A stretch of DNA of 64,000 nucleotides from Thiobacillus sp. SCUT-2 (GTDB taxonomy: Bacteria; Pseudomonadota; Gammaproteobacteria; Burkholderiales; Thiobacillaceae). The stretch is from the NCBI RefSeq assembly GCF_035621355.1, contig NZ_CP141769.1, positions 2,170,001 through 2,234,000 on the forward strand. The letters are read 5' to 3'. This document shows, one piece after another, positions 32,951 to 42,800 of the stretch. The position numbers were made by a program, and so were the translations under genes. Position 1 is the stretch's first letter. The number at the start of each line of letters is the position of its first letter. The notes below the pieces were generated by a model. The model saw only the letters and a list, made by a program, of their open reading frames with translations, was not told the origin of the DNA and ran no database searches.

Positions 32951-33289
32951 TCAGGCCGACTGCAGGGCGTTGAAGGTGGCCTCGTAATTGGCGTCACGGT
33001 TCTTGACGACGACGCCGGCGTTGCCGTTGACCACGACCGACCATTCGAGCCCCACCACCGAGAAACCCTTGAGCGGCTGGAAGCCGCTCTGGCCCGTGAG
33101 CGCTTCCCAGCCGCGCGCCTCCATCGCCGCGATCGCCTGGTTGGCGACGCACGAGCGCGTCAGCAGGTCGAGCACCTGCGGCGTCAGTTCGGTCCCTTCG
33201 CGCAGCATGTGCGCCTGCAACTCCCCTCGATCCGTATAGGTGAACGCCGCGAGCGTGCCCGGCAAGTCCATCAGCTTCTGCAGATCCAT
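32951..33289 (-). CDS. DUF2173 family protein (second in tandem)
   Basis: A 112-aa paralogue of its neighbours: MDLQKLMDLPGTLAAFTYTDRGELQAHMLREGTELTPQVLDLLTRSC, then SGFQPLKGFSVVGLEWSVVVNGNAGVVVKNRDANYEATFNAL. It keeps the LPGTLAAF-type first strand and terminal helix of DUF2173 but has diverged in the middle; the QGWIVQGD segment reads KGFSVVGLE. It is separated from the third gene by 9 bp and from the first by 35 bp, so all three are one transcript. Confidence 0.82.
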   Translation of the reverse strand: MDLQKLMDLPGTLAAFTYTDRGELQAHMLREGTELTPQVLDLLTRSCVANQAIAAMEARGWEALTGQSGFQPLKGFSVVGLEWSVVVNGNAGVVVKNRDANYEATFNALQSA

Positions 33290-33324
33290 CTCTCTCTCCC
33301 CCTGGTAATGATTGGTGTCAGGAC

Positions 33325-33729
33325 TCAGTACAGCGCTTCCTTGGTGTCGCCTCCAAGCCGGGCATACAGATTGGCGAGCAAATCGTCCTGCACGTCGCCG
33401 ACCTTGGCGCGCATGATGGTCATGACGTCGTTCAGCAGTTCGTCACGATTCTCGATGAAGGAAAAATAATTGCCGACCGCGCACACCGTCACCTTGTCGC
33501 CGCGCACGATCCAGCCCTGCACGGGCCGGCAGCCGCAGTTCTCGGCGAAGGAATCGAAGATCTCGGACTGCATGTTGACCGACAGGGTATTGGCGCGGCA
33601 GAGGATCGACGCCATGCGCGCGAATTCGTCGGTCAAGGCGCCCTGGTAGGAGAAGCGGTCGCCCCGGTACGCATATTCGCCGGCTGCAATAACACCAGGA
33701 ATGGCCATGAGTTGCTTTACGATGTGCAT
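33325..33729 (-). CDS. DUF2173 family protein (first in tandem)
   Basis: A 134-aa paralogue: MHIVKQLMAIPGVIAAGEYAYRGDRFSYQGALTDEFARMASILCRANT, then CGCRPVQGWIVRGDKVTVCAVGNYFSFIENRDELLNDVMTIMRA, and an extra 20-residue tail (GDVQDDLLANLYARLGG). GGAGGGGG lies four to five bases before the ATG. The QGWIV-GD-TVCAVGN core matches the 32606-32941 gene closely. It leads the three-gene DUF2173 unit and is divergent from the RDD gene across 84 bp. Confidence 0.85.
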   Translation of the reverse strand: MHIVKQLMAIPGVIAAGEYAYRGDRFSYQGALTDEFARMASILCRANTLSVNMQSEIFDSFAENCGCRPVQGWIVRGDKVTVCAVGNYFSFIENRDELLNDVMTIMRAKVGDVQDDLLANLYARLGGDTKEALY

Positions 33730-33813
33730 CGAGCCCCCTCCTTGATCTTGATTTTGATTTTGTATGCGGTGCGCTGTGGCAAAGTGTCGCACCGTTTTCA
33801 ATATAGAACCACC

Positions 33814-34251
33814 ATGCAAGACAAAGCAATAGGCCTCCAGTCGGCCTCTTTCCTGACGCGAATCGCCTCGATGGTGTACGAGCTGCTGCTGGTCGCGGCC
33901 GTCCTGTTCGTCGCCACGCTGCCCTTTCTCTACCTCGTCGGCAGCGCCGAGAGCGGGTGGCGCCACCTGGTCTTCCAGCTGTACCTGACCGGCGTGCTGT
34001 TCGCCTACTTCAGCGCCTTCTGGATGCGCAGCGGCCAGACGCTCGCGATGAAGACGTGGCGCATCCGGCTGGTGTGCCGGGACGGCGGCCCCGTCACCCT
34101 GACGCGGTCGGCGCTGCGCTTCGCCGTCGCCCTGGCGGGCCTGCTGCTGGGCGGCGTCGGTTTCTGGTGGGGGCTGTTCGACCGCGACCGCCAGTTCCTG
34201 CACGACCGCATCGCCGGCACCCGGCTGGTGCGCGTCCCGCGCAAGGCCTGA
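33814..34251 (+). CDS. RDD-family membrane protein
   Basis: A 145-aa protein with four hydrophobic segments and the RDD signature: an arginine in SASFLTRIASMVYELLLV, then paired aspartates in WGLFDRDRQFLHDRIAGTRLV. RDD proteins have been linked to sodium/proton exchange in one case, but most are uncharacterised. ATG at 33814 is chosen because RDD proteins normally start shortly before the arginine. The next gene starts 3 bp downstream. Confidence 0.9.
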   Translation: MQDKAIGLQSASFLTRIASMVYELLLVAAVLFVATLPFLYLVGSAESGWRHLVFQLYLTGVLFAYFSAFWMRSGQTLAMKTWRIRLVCRDGGPVTLTRSALRFAVALAGLLLGGVGFWWGLFDRDRQFLHDRIAGTRLVRVPRKA

Positions 34252-34254
34252 GGC

Positions 34255-34680
34255 ATGACCTGGCGCGAGCATCTGGAGGCGCGCCTGCAGGCAAGCCGGC
34301 CCGCCCGCGTCTGCGCACTGGACGCGGCCGCCCGCGCGTTGGCCGCCGTGGCGCTGCCGGGGGTCGCCATCGACGACGCCGCGACAGCGCCGGCGCCCTG
34401 CGCCCTGGCACTCGGCGTCGATGCGCTGGACGGCCTCGACGCGGCGCAGGCCGAGCAGCTGCTGAGCCGCGTCCGCCTCTATACCGCACCACACGTCCTG
34501 GTCGTCGCGCGGCCGGGCTGCGCGCTCGACGAAGCCGCCTTCCGCGCGCTCGGCTTCACGCTGGCCGCGACCGACGCGGCCGGCGTGCGCGTGCACGAGT
34601 ACGACATCGAGACCTACAAGAGCGTGCCGGACTGGCTCAATTCCCGCTTCTGGGCGCACCCCGAGCGCTGGGAACCCTGA
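34255..34680 (+). CDS. DUF6231 family protein
   Basis: A 141-aa protein: MTWREHLEARLQASRPARVCALDA, then ALGVDALDGLDAAQAEQLLSRVRLYTAPHVLVVARPGCALDE and the conserved end VHEYDIETYKSVPDWLNSRFWAHPERWEP. The terminal part is the strongest feature of DUF6231. The fold looks methyltransferase-like but lacks a SAM-binding glycine motif. It follows the RDD gene by 3 bp, so the two form an operon. The function is unknown. Confidence 0.78.
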   Translation: MTWREHLEARLQASRPARVCALDAAARALAAVALPGVAIDDAATAPAPCALALGVDALDGLDAAQAEQLLSRVRLYTAPHVLVVARPGCALDEAAFRALGFTLAATDAAGVRVHEYDIETYKSVPDWLNSRFWAHPERWEP

Positions 34681-34771
34681 GGCCGACGGCGATTCCAACC
34701 GCCAGCGCGCCGCATCGCGCAAGCGCCCCCCTTGCGGTACACTGGCCTTCACCGCGCCACGCCCGACCATC

Positions 34772-35191
34772 ATGACTTTCGTCCCCCACAACGCCCTTGA
34801 AGAACAGCTCGCCGCCGTGCACGCCGGCACGCTCGATCCCGAGACCTTCGTGCTGGGCCTGCTCGACCAGCAGCTGTTCATGCCGGTGCGCGACGAAAAG
34901 GACGCCATCCAGGGCTTCCAGCGCTCGACCCAGGCCGAGCCGCTGATCATCGAGGACGAGGACGGCGAGCGCGTGCTGGTGATGTTCACCAGCCCGGAAC
35001 GCGCCAAGCCGATCGTCGCGCAGTTCCCCGGCTTTTCCGGCGGCCTCCTCACCGAGTTTTCCTGGCTGCTGCGCCGCCTCGGCGGCGGCGTGCCGATCGC
35101 GCTGAATCCGGGCTGGGACGTCGGCATGGATTTCGATGCCGAGACGGTCGCCCAGCTGATCGCGCAGCTGCCGCCCGAACACGCGGCCTGA
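34772..35191 (+). CDS. SseB-family protein
   Basis: A 139-aa SseB-domain protein: NALEEQLAAVHAGTLDPETFVLGLLDQQLFMPVRDEK, EPLIIEDEDGERVLVMFTSPERAK and the final GVPIALNPGWDVGMDFDAETVAQLIAQL. SseB domains are small alpha/beta modules first named from enhanced serine sensitivity in E. coli. The molecular role is unclear. It precedes the FAD-oxidase gene by 15 bp and may share its transcript. Confidence 0.85.
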   Translation: MTFVPHNALEEQLAAVHAGTLDPETFVLGLLDQQLFMPVRDEKDAIQGFQRSTQAEPLIIEDEDGERVLVMFTSPERAKPIVAQFPGFSGGLLTEFSWLLRRLGGGVPIALNPGWDVGMDFDAETVAQLIAQLPPEHAA

Positions 35192-35206
35192 CGCCGCCGA
35201 GCCTCG

Positions 35207-36589
35207 ATGCTTCCCAAGCGCGCCCTCGCCGCCTTCCGCTCCGCCCTCGGCGCCGATCGCGTGTTCGACGACGCCGCCACGCGCGCGCTCTACGCGAGCG
35301 ACGAGACGCCGCGCCGTGTCGATCCCGACGCCGTGCTGTTCCCCGCCTCCCACGACCAGGTCGCCGCGCTGATGCGCGTCGCGTTCGAACACCGCGTCGC
35401 GGTGACGCCGCGCGGGGCGGGTTCCGGCAACGTCGGCGGCGCGCTGCCCGCCCCCGGCAGCGTCGTCGTCAGCTTCGAATGCATGCGGCGGGTGCTCGAG
35501 TTCAACCCCGTCGACCGCCTCGTCGTCGTCGAGCCCGGCGTCGTCACCCGCGACATCGACCACCTCGCGCGCGAGGCCGGCCTTTTCTATCCGCCCGATC
35601 CCGGCAGCGGCGACTACTGCCGCATCGGCGGCAACCTCGCGATGAATGCCGCAGGTCCGCGCGCCGTCAAGTACGGCGTGACGCGCGACTACGCCCTCGG
35701 CCTGCGCGCCGTGACCGGCCGCGGCGAGGAAATCCGCACCGGCTGCCGCACCACCAAGGGCGTCACCGGCTACGATCTCACCCGCCTGCTGGTCGGCTCC
35801 GGCGGCACGCTTGCGCTGATCACGGAAGCGACCCTGAAGCTGCTGCCCGCACCGGAGAGCGTCGCAACCCTGCGCGTGTGCTTCGCCGACACCCGCACGG
35901 CACTCGATGCCGTCGCCCGCGTCATGCGCCAGGCCGTCATGCCGAGCGCACTCGAATTCATGGATCAGCGCGCCATCGACGCCATCCGGCCGACCGGCAC
36001 GGCCGACGACCTGCCGGTGGGAACGCGGGCGCTGCTGATGGTCGAGGCCGACGGCACCGCTGCCGAGCTGCCGCGCCAGATCGCGGCCCTCGAAGCCGCG
36101 CTCGACGGCCCCGGCCTGCTCGAGGCGAAGAGCGGCTTCGAGCGTGACGCCATCGCGCGCCTGTGGGCCGCGCGCAAGTCGCTGTCGCACGCGGTCAAGC
36201 AGATCGCGCCGCTGAAGATCAACGAGGACGTCGTCGTCCCGGTCTCCCGGCTGGCCGACTTCGTCGATTTCCTCGACCACACCGCGCGTGCACAGCGGCT
36301 CGCCGTCGTCTCGTTCGGGCATGCCGGCAACGGCAACCTGCACGTCAACCTGATGGTGCATCCCGACGACGCCGACGAAATGGCGCGCGCGCAGCGCGCG
36401 CTCGAAGCGATCATGCAGCAGGTGCTCGCGCTCGGCGGAACGCTGTCGGGCGAGCACGGCATCGGCACCGAGAAGCGCCGCTTCGTGCCGCAGGAAATCG
36501 ACGCCGTCACGCTCGAGCTGATGCGCGCGATCAAGCGTCAATTCGACCCGCACGGACTCCTCAACCCCGGCAAGATTTTTCCCGACTAA
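35207..36589 (+). CDS. FAD-linked 2-hydroxyacid dehydrogenase (GlcD/D-lactate type)
   Basis: A 460-aa VAO-type flavoprotein. The FAD domain is visible in VAVTPRGAGSGNVGGALP and DPGSGDYCRIGGNLAMNAAGPRAVKYG. The C-terminal substrate domain has SFGHAGNGNLHVNLMVHP, GTLSGEHGIGTEKRRFVP and the final HGLLNPGKIFPD. The family oxidises glycolate, D-lactate or D-2-hydroxyglutarate. No GlcE or GlcF partner is adjacent, which argues for a single-subunit D-lactate or D-2-hydroxyacid enzyme. Confidence 0.92.
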   Translation: MLPKRALAAFRSALGADRVFDDAATRALYASDETPRRVDPDAVLFPASHDQVAALMRVAFEHRVAVTPRGAGSGNVGGALPAPGSVVVSFECMRRVLEFNPVDRLVVVEPGVVTRDIDHLAREAGLFYPPDPGSGDYCRIGGNLAMNAAGPRAVKYGVTRDYALGLRAVTGRGEEIRTGCRTTKGVTGYDLTRLLVGSGGTLALITEATLKLLPAPESVATLRVCFADTRTALDAVARVMRQAVMPSALEFMDQRAIDAIRPTGTADDLPVGTRALLMVEADGTAAELPRQIAALEAALDGPGLLEAKSGFERDAIARLWAARKSLSHAVKQIAPLKINEDVVVPVSRLADFVDFLDHTARAQRLAVVSFGHAGNGNLHVNLMVHPDDADEMARAQRALEAIMQQVLALGGTLSGEHGIGTEKRRFVPQEIDAVTLELMRAIKRQFDPHGLLNPGKIFPD

Positions 36590-36647
36590 AAATTGCCGGG
36601 AAGGCTTTACAAGCTCGAAAGCCATCTATAGAATGCGCGGCTTCGTT

Positions 36648-36723
<76 letters not shown>

Positions 36724-36739
36724 ACTAACTGGAAGTACG

Positions 36740-36925
36740 ATGCACAAACTGGGCGTCATCACCACCTTGGCGGGGTTGATCCTGAGTGTCGTCGGACTGG
36801 TTGTTGGATTCTGGGAAATGCTGCGTAGCAGCGGGAACAGCATGGCTTGGCTGTCGCTGGTCCCCCTGGGATTCGTCGGCCTGATGGTCGGCGTTACCCT
36901 GACACAGCTTTTCACGAAGCGATAG
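36740..36925 (+). CDS. Small two-helix membrane protein between tRNA genes
   Basis: A 61-aa protein with two hydrophobic segments (VITTLAGLILSVVGLVVGFW and LSLVPLGFVGLMVGVTLTQL) joined by a short loop, ending in basic TKR. GGAAG lies six bases before the ATG. It starts 17 bp after tRNA-Ala and ends 43 bp before tRNA-Glu. No family is recognised; the hydrophobic pattern and Shine-Dalgarno support translation. Confidence 0.6.
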   Translation: MHKLGVITTLAGLILSVVGLVVGFWEMLRSSGNSMAWLSLVPLGFVGLMVGVTLTQLFTKR

Positions 36926-36967
36926 CGACGCAAGTCGATTGAGTTGACGGGTCAAACCGTCGTCCGG

Positions 36968-37043
36968 GTCCCCATCGTCTAGAGGCCTAGGACACCGCCC
37001 TTTCACGGCGATAACCGGGGTTCGAATCCCCGTGGGGACGCCA
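36968..37043 (+). tRNA. tRNA-Glu (anticodon TTC)
   Basis: 76 nt with encoded CCA. The acceptor GTCCCCA pairs with TGGGGAC. The anticodon stem CCGCC/GGCGA-type flanks the loop CTTTCAC, giving anticodon TTC. The T-arm GGGGTTCGAATCCCC is perfect. Confidence 0.96.
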
Positions 37044-37240
37044 CCTTACTCCCCGTAAGGTGCATGAAAATCCAGCCCGTTCCGGGTTGCGATTCCAAAT
37101 ACGTATCCGATCAAGGCGAAACAGGCAACGGGCCGCGATGCCTGGCTTTCGTTCGTGCGTTGTGCGCGAGGCGGCGCCGATCGCGCCGGTAGACGGCAAC
37201 CCGCATTGCATCGGGCAACGAGATGAAGCGTGGTGCCGGG

Positions 37241-37316
37241 TGGCGCCCCGAAGACGAATCGAACGTCCGACCTACCCCTTAGGAGGGGGTTGCTCTATCC
37301 ACTGAGCTACCGGGGC
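37241..37316 (-). tRNA. tRNA-Arg (anticodon CCT)
   Basis: 76 nt on the minus strand with encoded CCA. The acceptor GCCCCGG pairs with TCGGGGC (one GU pair). The anticodon stem ACCCC/GGGGT holds the loop CTCCTAA, giving anticodon CCT. The T-loop reads GTTCGATTC. Confidence 0.95.
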
Positions 37317-37407
37317 GTGGCGCGCATTCTACCGAATGCCGCACCGATTCACGAGTGATCGTTCCTCGACGCCGCACGCCGTCTATGATGGTGTTCAGGA
37401 GACCTTC

Positions 37408-37968
37408 ATGGCGAAAATCATAATGGGAGGGCTGGCGATCCTGCTCGTGGCAGCGAGCGCCGCCATGTGGATGCTGCGGCCGGGATCGCAGCGGCCGGAA
37501 GGCAGCGCTGCACCGGACTTCGCGCTGCCGGACCAGGCCGGGCGCATCCACCGGCTGCGCGACTATGCCGGACGTTGGCTGGTGCTGTATTTCTATCCCA
37601 GGGACGACACGCCCGGATGCACCCGCGAGGCGTGCCGTTTCCGCGATGACATCGGCACCCTGGGATCGCTCCACGCGGCACTGGTCGGCGTCAGCGTCGA
37701 CGATTCGCGCTCGCACGCCGCGTTCGCCCGCAAGTACGCGCTGCCCTTCCCCCTGCTGTCCGACCCGGACGGGCGGACCGCCGCCGCGTATGGAAGCCTG
37801 CTGAATCTAGGATTGATCCGCTTCGCACGACGCCATACGTTCATCGTCGCACCCGACGGGCGTATCGCGGCCCGCTTCGATCGCGTCGACCCGGCCCGGC
37901 ACGCTGGGGAAGTCGCTGCCGTGCTGCGCCGCCTGCAAGGCGCCGCGACGGCTCAACTTCGGCCTTAA
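37408..37968 (+). CDS. Membrane-anchored or exported peroxiredoxin (Bcp/PrxQ type)
   Basis: A 186-aa peroxiredoxin with a hydrophobic N-terminus (IIMGGLAILLVAASAAMWML) acting as signal or anchor. The catalytic region is LVLYFYPRDDTPGCTREACRFRDD, with the peroxidatic cysteine and a resolving cysteine five residues later, as in PrxQ. The body ends RHTFIVAPDGRIAARFDRVDP. It reduces hydroperoxides, probably in the periplasm, using a thioredoxin-like donor. CAGGAGA precedes the ATG at 37408. Confidence 0.9.
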   Translation: MAKIIMGGLAILLVAASAAMWMLRPGSQRPEGSAAPDFALPDQAGRIHRLRDYAGRWLVLYFYPRDDTPGCTREACRFRDDIGTLGSLHAALVGVSVDDSRSHAAFARKYALPFPLLSDPDGRTAAAYGSLLNLGLIRFARRHTFIVAPDGRIAARFDRVDPARHAGEVAAVLRRLQGAATAQLRP

Positions 37969-38011
37969 GTCGACCGTATACATGACTGTTGCCCCGCAGG
38001 AGCGCCATCTG

Positions 38012-39217
38012 ATGCACAGGGGACTTTCGTTTCTCAGTGGAGTCGCGTTTGTTGCGCTGATCGCGCTGATCTGCGGCCTGCTGTTCAACAGCCTGTACCA
38101 GCTCCGCGCACTCGGCGAGCAACTCAACATCGTGGTCGAGCACCACAACCGCAAGATCGACCTCATCACCCAGACCCAGGTGGCCGCGCATATCCGCGCC
38201 GACAGTCTCTATCGCATGGTGCTGGCCGACGACCCGTTCGAACGCGACCCCCATTTCCTGGAGTTCAACCGCGCCGCCTTCCTGGTCGGCCAAGGCCGCA
38301 ACGCCCTGCGGGCGCTCGGGTTGACGCCCGCCGAGCAGCGCGATTTCGACGCCCAGACGCAGCTGGTGAGTCACATTCAGGCCGTCCAGGAACACGTGGT
38401 CGACCTCCTGTACGACGGCCACCGGACGCAAGCCCGGGAGGCACTCGCGCGCGACGCGATCCCGCTGCAGGAAGCATTCAACGCGCAGCTGGCCGACATG
38501 CGCAACGCCTACCAGCGCGCCAACCTAGCCGCCCAGCGCGCCGCGCAGCAGACCTACCGGCAGGCCTACCTCCTCACCGTGATCTTTGGCGCGGCCGCGA
38601 TCACGCTGGCCTTGCTGATCGCGTGGCACACGATCCGCAAGATCAGCCAGAAGTCGCGGCAACTGCGCGATCAGATGGCCGCGCTCGAGCAGTCGCGCGC
38701 CGCGTTGCGCGAGGAGGCCACCCACGACGCCCTGACCGGGCTCGCGAACCGCCGGCTGTTCTACGACCGGCTGCAGCAGGCGATCCGCCATTCGCTGCGC
38801 TACGGCGGCAAGGTCGGCATCCTCTATGTCGACATGGATCGCTTCAAGGACATCAACGACCAACACGGCCATCACATCGGCGATGCGGTGCTGATGGAAG
38901 TGGCGCAGCGCCTGCGGGAGTGCGTGCGCGAGTCGGACTCCGTCGCACGGCTGGGGGGCGACGAGTTCGTGGTGCTGCTCGAGGGCGTGCAGGATCGCCA
39001 GGACTGCCTCGCGGCCGCCCTCAAGATCGAGCAAAGCCTCGCGCGGACCACGCGCTTCGGCGACCTGCATCTCGAGATCGACGCCTCGATCGGCCAGGCG
39101 CTCTACCCCGACGACGGCGATGACGAGGATGCCCTGATCCGCGCCGCCGACGCCGCCATGTATCGGGTCAAATCCGGCTGCGAGTCGGAGCGGCAGTGCT
39201 CGCTGCCGTTCCAGTAA
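38012..39217 (+). CDS. Membrane diguanylate cyclase with periplasmic sensor
   Basis: A 401-aa protein. TM1 (FLSGVAFVALIALICGLLF) and TM2 (AYLLTVIFGAAAITLALLIAW) bracket a 140-residue helical periplasmic domain like the four-helix-bundle sensors of chemoreceptors. A short coiled coil (SQKSRQLRDQMAALEQSRAALREE) leads to GGDEF. The active site ARLGGDEF and I-site RESD are intact, so it should synthesise c-di-GMP with product inhibition. The start at 38012 is preferred over 37982 because AGGAG lies nine to ten bases upstream. A ligand cannot be predicted. Confidence 0.9.
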   Translation: MHRGLSFLSGVAFVALIALICGLLFNSLYQLRALGEQLNIVVEHHNRKIDLITQTQVAAHIRADSLYRMVLADDPFERDPHFLEFNRAAFLVGQGRNALRALGLTPAEQRDFDAQTQLVSHIQAVQEHVVDLLYDGHRTQAREALARDAIPLQEAFNAQLADMRNAYQRANLAAQRAAQQTYRQAYLLTVIFGAAAITLALLIAWHTIRKISQKSRQLRDQMAALEQSRAALREEATHDALTGLANRRLFYDRLQQAIRHSLRYGGKVGILYVDMDRFKDINDQHGHHIGDAVLMEVAQRLRECVRESDSVARLGGDEFVVLLEGVQDRQDCLAAALKIEQSLARTTRFGDLHLEIDASIGQALYPDDGDDEDALIRAADAAMYRVKSGCESERQCSLPFQ

Positions 39218-39223
39218 GCCGGC

Positions 39224-39799
39224 TCAGCGCGCCTTGAGCCGCAGCGCCTCGCGCGCGCGGCGCGCCTTCGCGCTCCAGATCCAGACGTACTGCAGGCCCG
39301 AGCCCACGGCGATGGCGAAGACGGCGACGAACACGTATTGCAGCCAGTCGCCGAGCGCCAGCACGCCGGCAAGGCCGCCCAGCACCAGGGCCAACAGCGT
39401 GAATTCGGCGAACATGTGCGTCTTGCCCAGCCAGGTCGGATGAATCTCCAGGTGACCTGCCAGCCCGCGGTAGCTCAAGGCGCCCAGGACGATGACCGTA
39501 TCGCGTAGCAGGATCGCCGCCGTCACCCACAGCGGGATCGCCCCGCCCTGCGTCAGCATCACCAGCGTCACGATGCCGAGCGCCTTGTCGGCGACGGTGT
39601 CGAGCGCGGCACCGAGCGGCGTCATCTGGTCGAGCCAGCGCGCAAGAAAGCCGTCGATGCCGTCCGACACCGCGGCAGCGAGGAACAGCCAGCACGCCGC
39701 CACCCAGCGCTGCTCCACGATCAGCCAGGCGACGAGCGGCACGGCTGCTATCCGCAGCAGGGTGATGACGTTGGGCAGGTTCAGGACGCGCGCGCTCAT
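39224..39799 (-). CDS. CDP-alcohol phosphatidyltransferase (PgsA/cardiolipin synthase-like)
   Basis: A 191-aa membrane protein with the full CDP-alcohol phosphotransferase motif in VSDGIDGFLARWLDQMTPLGAALDTVADK. Five to six hydrophobic helices are visible. The N-terminus NLPNVITLLRIAAVPLVAWLI is typical of PgsA-like enzymes. It probably makes phosphatidylglycerophosphate or cardiolipin, though a second PgsA-like enzyme in betaproteobacteria is often of unknown substrate. It lies 14 bp downstream of hrpA on the same strand. Confidence 0.88.
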   Translation of the reverse strand: MSARVLNLPNVITLLRIAAVPLVAWLIVEQRWVAACWLFLAAAVSDGIDGFLARWLDQMTPLGAALDTVADKALGIVTLVMLTQGGAIPLWVTAAILLRDTVIVLGALSYRGLAGHLEIHPTWLGKTHMFAEFTLLALVLGGLAGVLALGDWLQYVFVAVFAIAVGSGLQYVWIWSAKARRAREALRLKAR

Positions 39800-39812
39800 G
39801 CCGTGAGCCTAC

Positions 39813-42800
39813 TCAAGCCAGCGGCTGCCTGGCAAGCTCGTCCCACAGCTTGTCGAGGCGCTTGACCGACACCGGGTAGGGCGTCTTCAGCTCCTGTGCG
39901 AACAGCGAAATCCGCAGCTCCTCGAGGTGCCAGCGGAATTCGTCGAGCGCCGCCGGCACGGCGCCCTTCACCTGCGCGCGTCGTACCGCGTATTTGTTCT
40001 GCAGCGTGAGCACTCCGGCCATGCCTCGCGCGTCGCGCTGCTCGGCCGCCGGCAGTTTTTCCAGCCGCTTGAGGATACCGCGCAGGTATCGTGGCAGGTC
40101 CTTCAGATGCGCCCACGGCGTCGCGGTGATGAAGTCCTTCGACACCAGCGCCGCCAGATGCGCGGCCTCGTCGCGCATCACGCCGGGAAACTGCGGCTTG
40201 GCAGCGAGCCGCGCGGCGACCTGGGCGTGCAGGTCGAGGATCTCGGCGATGTCGCGCAGCAGCGCCTGCTTCACCACCGCAATGCGCGGCTTGGCGCGCT
40301 CCTTCTGCTTCTCGAATTCCCTCTGGCTGCGCGGCACGTCGTCGTCGCCCAGCAGCGCACGCGCGGCGATCGCGTCCAGCACTTCGGCGCGCAACTGCTC
40401 GGCGCTGCCGAATGCGCGGTACTTCAGTGCCAGCGCGGTCTCCCGCGACAGGTCCTTGTCGAGCTGCTTGAACTGGGCCGCGAGCGCGAGCCGCAGCAGG
40501 CGCACCACGCCGCGCCGCGTTTCCGCCTCGGCCGCGGCGGCATCGTCGAGCAGGCGCAGGTCGACCGTCTCGCCGTTGTCGACGAGCGCCGGATGGCCGA
40601 CCAGCTCGCGCCCGGCGCGCCTGAATTTCACCTGCTCCGGCAGGTCGCCGAACGTCCACTCGGTCAGCCCGGCGCGCTCGAAGGGGTTGTCCTCGGCCCC
40701 GCCGCCGTAGGTGATGCGCGCCGTGCCGCCGAGCTGCCGGCGCAGGGCGGCGAGATCGCGGCCGCTGGCGAGTTCCTCGCCGCTGTCGTCGACGACGCTC
40801 ACGTTCATCTTCAGATGCGCGGGCAACTCGCCCTTCCACTCGTCCGGATGAACGTCGGCACCGCTCTTGCGCCGGATGAAGCGGGTAAGCGCCTCGGTCA
40901 GCGGCGCCTCGCCCGGCTTCGCCACCGAGAGGAAGGCGGTGACCGTGTCGGGCAGCGGGATCAGCGGGCGGCGCTTGTCCTTCGGCAGGTTCTTCAGGAG
41001 CGCGGTGAGCTTCTCCCGGATCAGGCCCGGCACCAGCCAGTCGACCTGCGCCGGCTCGATGCGGTTGAGCAGATACAACGGCAGGCGCAGCGTCACGCCA
41101 TCGAGCGGATGGCCCGGCTCGAAACGGTATTTGAGCTTGCACGTCACGCCGTCGACCTGCATGGCCTCGGGGAACAGCGTGTGGTCGGCGCCGAGTCCCT
41201 CGCCAAGAATGTCCTCGCGCTGCAGGAACAGGATTCTGGGGTCGGCGGTTTCGGCCTCGGCGCGCCAGCTCTCGAACGCCGCTCCATTGTGGAGATCGGC
41301 CGGAATGCGCGCGTCGAACACGCGGAAGATGCGCTCCTCGTCGAGCCACACGCCCGACTTGCGCGCCTTGTGCTCGAGGTCCTCGATTTCCTTGATCAAT
41401 GCCCGGTTGTGCGCATGCCACGCGGCGCGCGTGTCGTAGTCGCCCGCGACCAGCGCGCCGCGGATGAACAGCTCACGCGACAGCGCCGGGTCGATCGGCC
41501 CGTAGTGGATCTTGCGCCGCGGCACCAGGGTGATGCCATACAGGCTCACGCGCTCGAACGCGGCCACGCGCGCGCCGTCCTTCTCCCAGTGCGGCTCGAT
41601 GTACATGCGCGTCAGCAGATGGCGGCCCGCCGCCTCGATCCATTCGGGGCGCACCTCGGCGACGGTGCGCGCGAGCAGACGGCCGGTGTCGGTCAGTTCG
41701 GCCGCCATGATCCACTTGGGCCCCTTCTTCGCCAGCGCCGAGCCGGGGTGGATCGACAGCTTGATGCCGCGTGCGCCCTGGTAGTTGCCCTCGCCCGGCT
41801 TCGGCCGCCCCTTCGCTTCGTCCGACTTGAAGCCGATATTGCCGAGCAGGCCGGTGAGCAGGGCCTGATGGATGGCGTCGTAGCCGGCGTCCTTCTCGTT
41901 CTCGCGCAGGCCGAGCTCGGCGACCTGGGCATGGAGCTGGCCGTGGATGTCGCGCCATTCGCGCATGCGCCGCGGCGACAGGAAGTGGTCCTGCAGCAGC
42001 GTCTGCAGCTGGCGGTTGGTCTTCTTGTGCTTCAGCTGCTCGTCGTACCACTTCCACAGCTTGAGCCAACCCATGAAGTCGGAACGCTCGTCGGCGAACA
42101 ATTTGTGCTTCTCGTCGGCGGCCTGCGCGCGCTCCATCGGGCGGTCGCGCGGATCCTGCACCGACAGGGCGCTGGCGATGACGAGCACCTCGCGCACGCA
42201 GCGCTGCTGCTCGGCCGCCAGCAGCATGCGCGCGATGCGCGGATCGAGCGGCAGCTTCGCCAGCTGGCGGCCGATCCTGGTCAGGTGCCCCTGCTCGTCG
42301 AGCGCGTGCAGTTCCGCGAGCAGCTGATAGCCGTCGCTGACGAGCCGGTGGCCCGGCGGATCGATGAAGGGAAAGCCGACGACATCGCCAAGATTCAGCG
42401 ACTTCATTCTCAGGATGACGCCGGCCAATGAGGAACGCAGCAGCTCGGGGTCGGTGAAGCGCGGCCGGTTGGCGAAGTCCGCCTCGTCGTAGAGGCGGAT
42501 GCACACGCCGTCGGCCACGCGGCCGCAGCGGCCGGCGCGCTGGTTGGCCGAGGCCTGCGAGATCTTCTCGACCAGCAGCTGCTCGACCTTGTTGCGCGCC
42601 GAATAGCGCTTCACGCGCGCGGTGCCGGGGTCGATCACGTAGCGGATGCCCGGCACGGTGAGCGAGGTTTCGGCGACGTTGGTGGCGAGCACGATGCGCC
42701 GCAGCGCCGAAGTCGGCTTGAAGATCGCGTCCTGCTCGGCGACCGACAGCCGCGAGAACAGCGGCAGGATCTCGGTGCCCGGCGGATGGTGCTTGCGCAA

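Noticed and set aside
39927-42431. 834-codon plus-strand frame antisense to hrpA
   Set aside because: It arises from third-position GC bias opposite a clear helicase gene.
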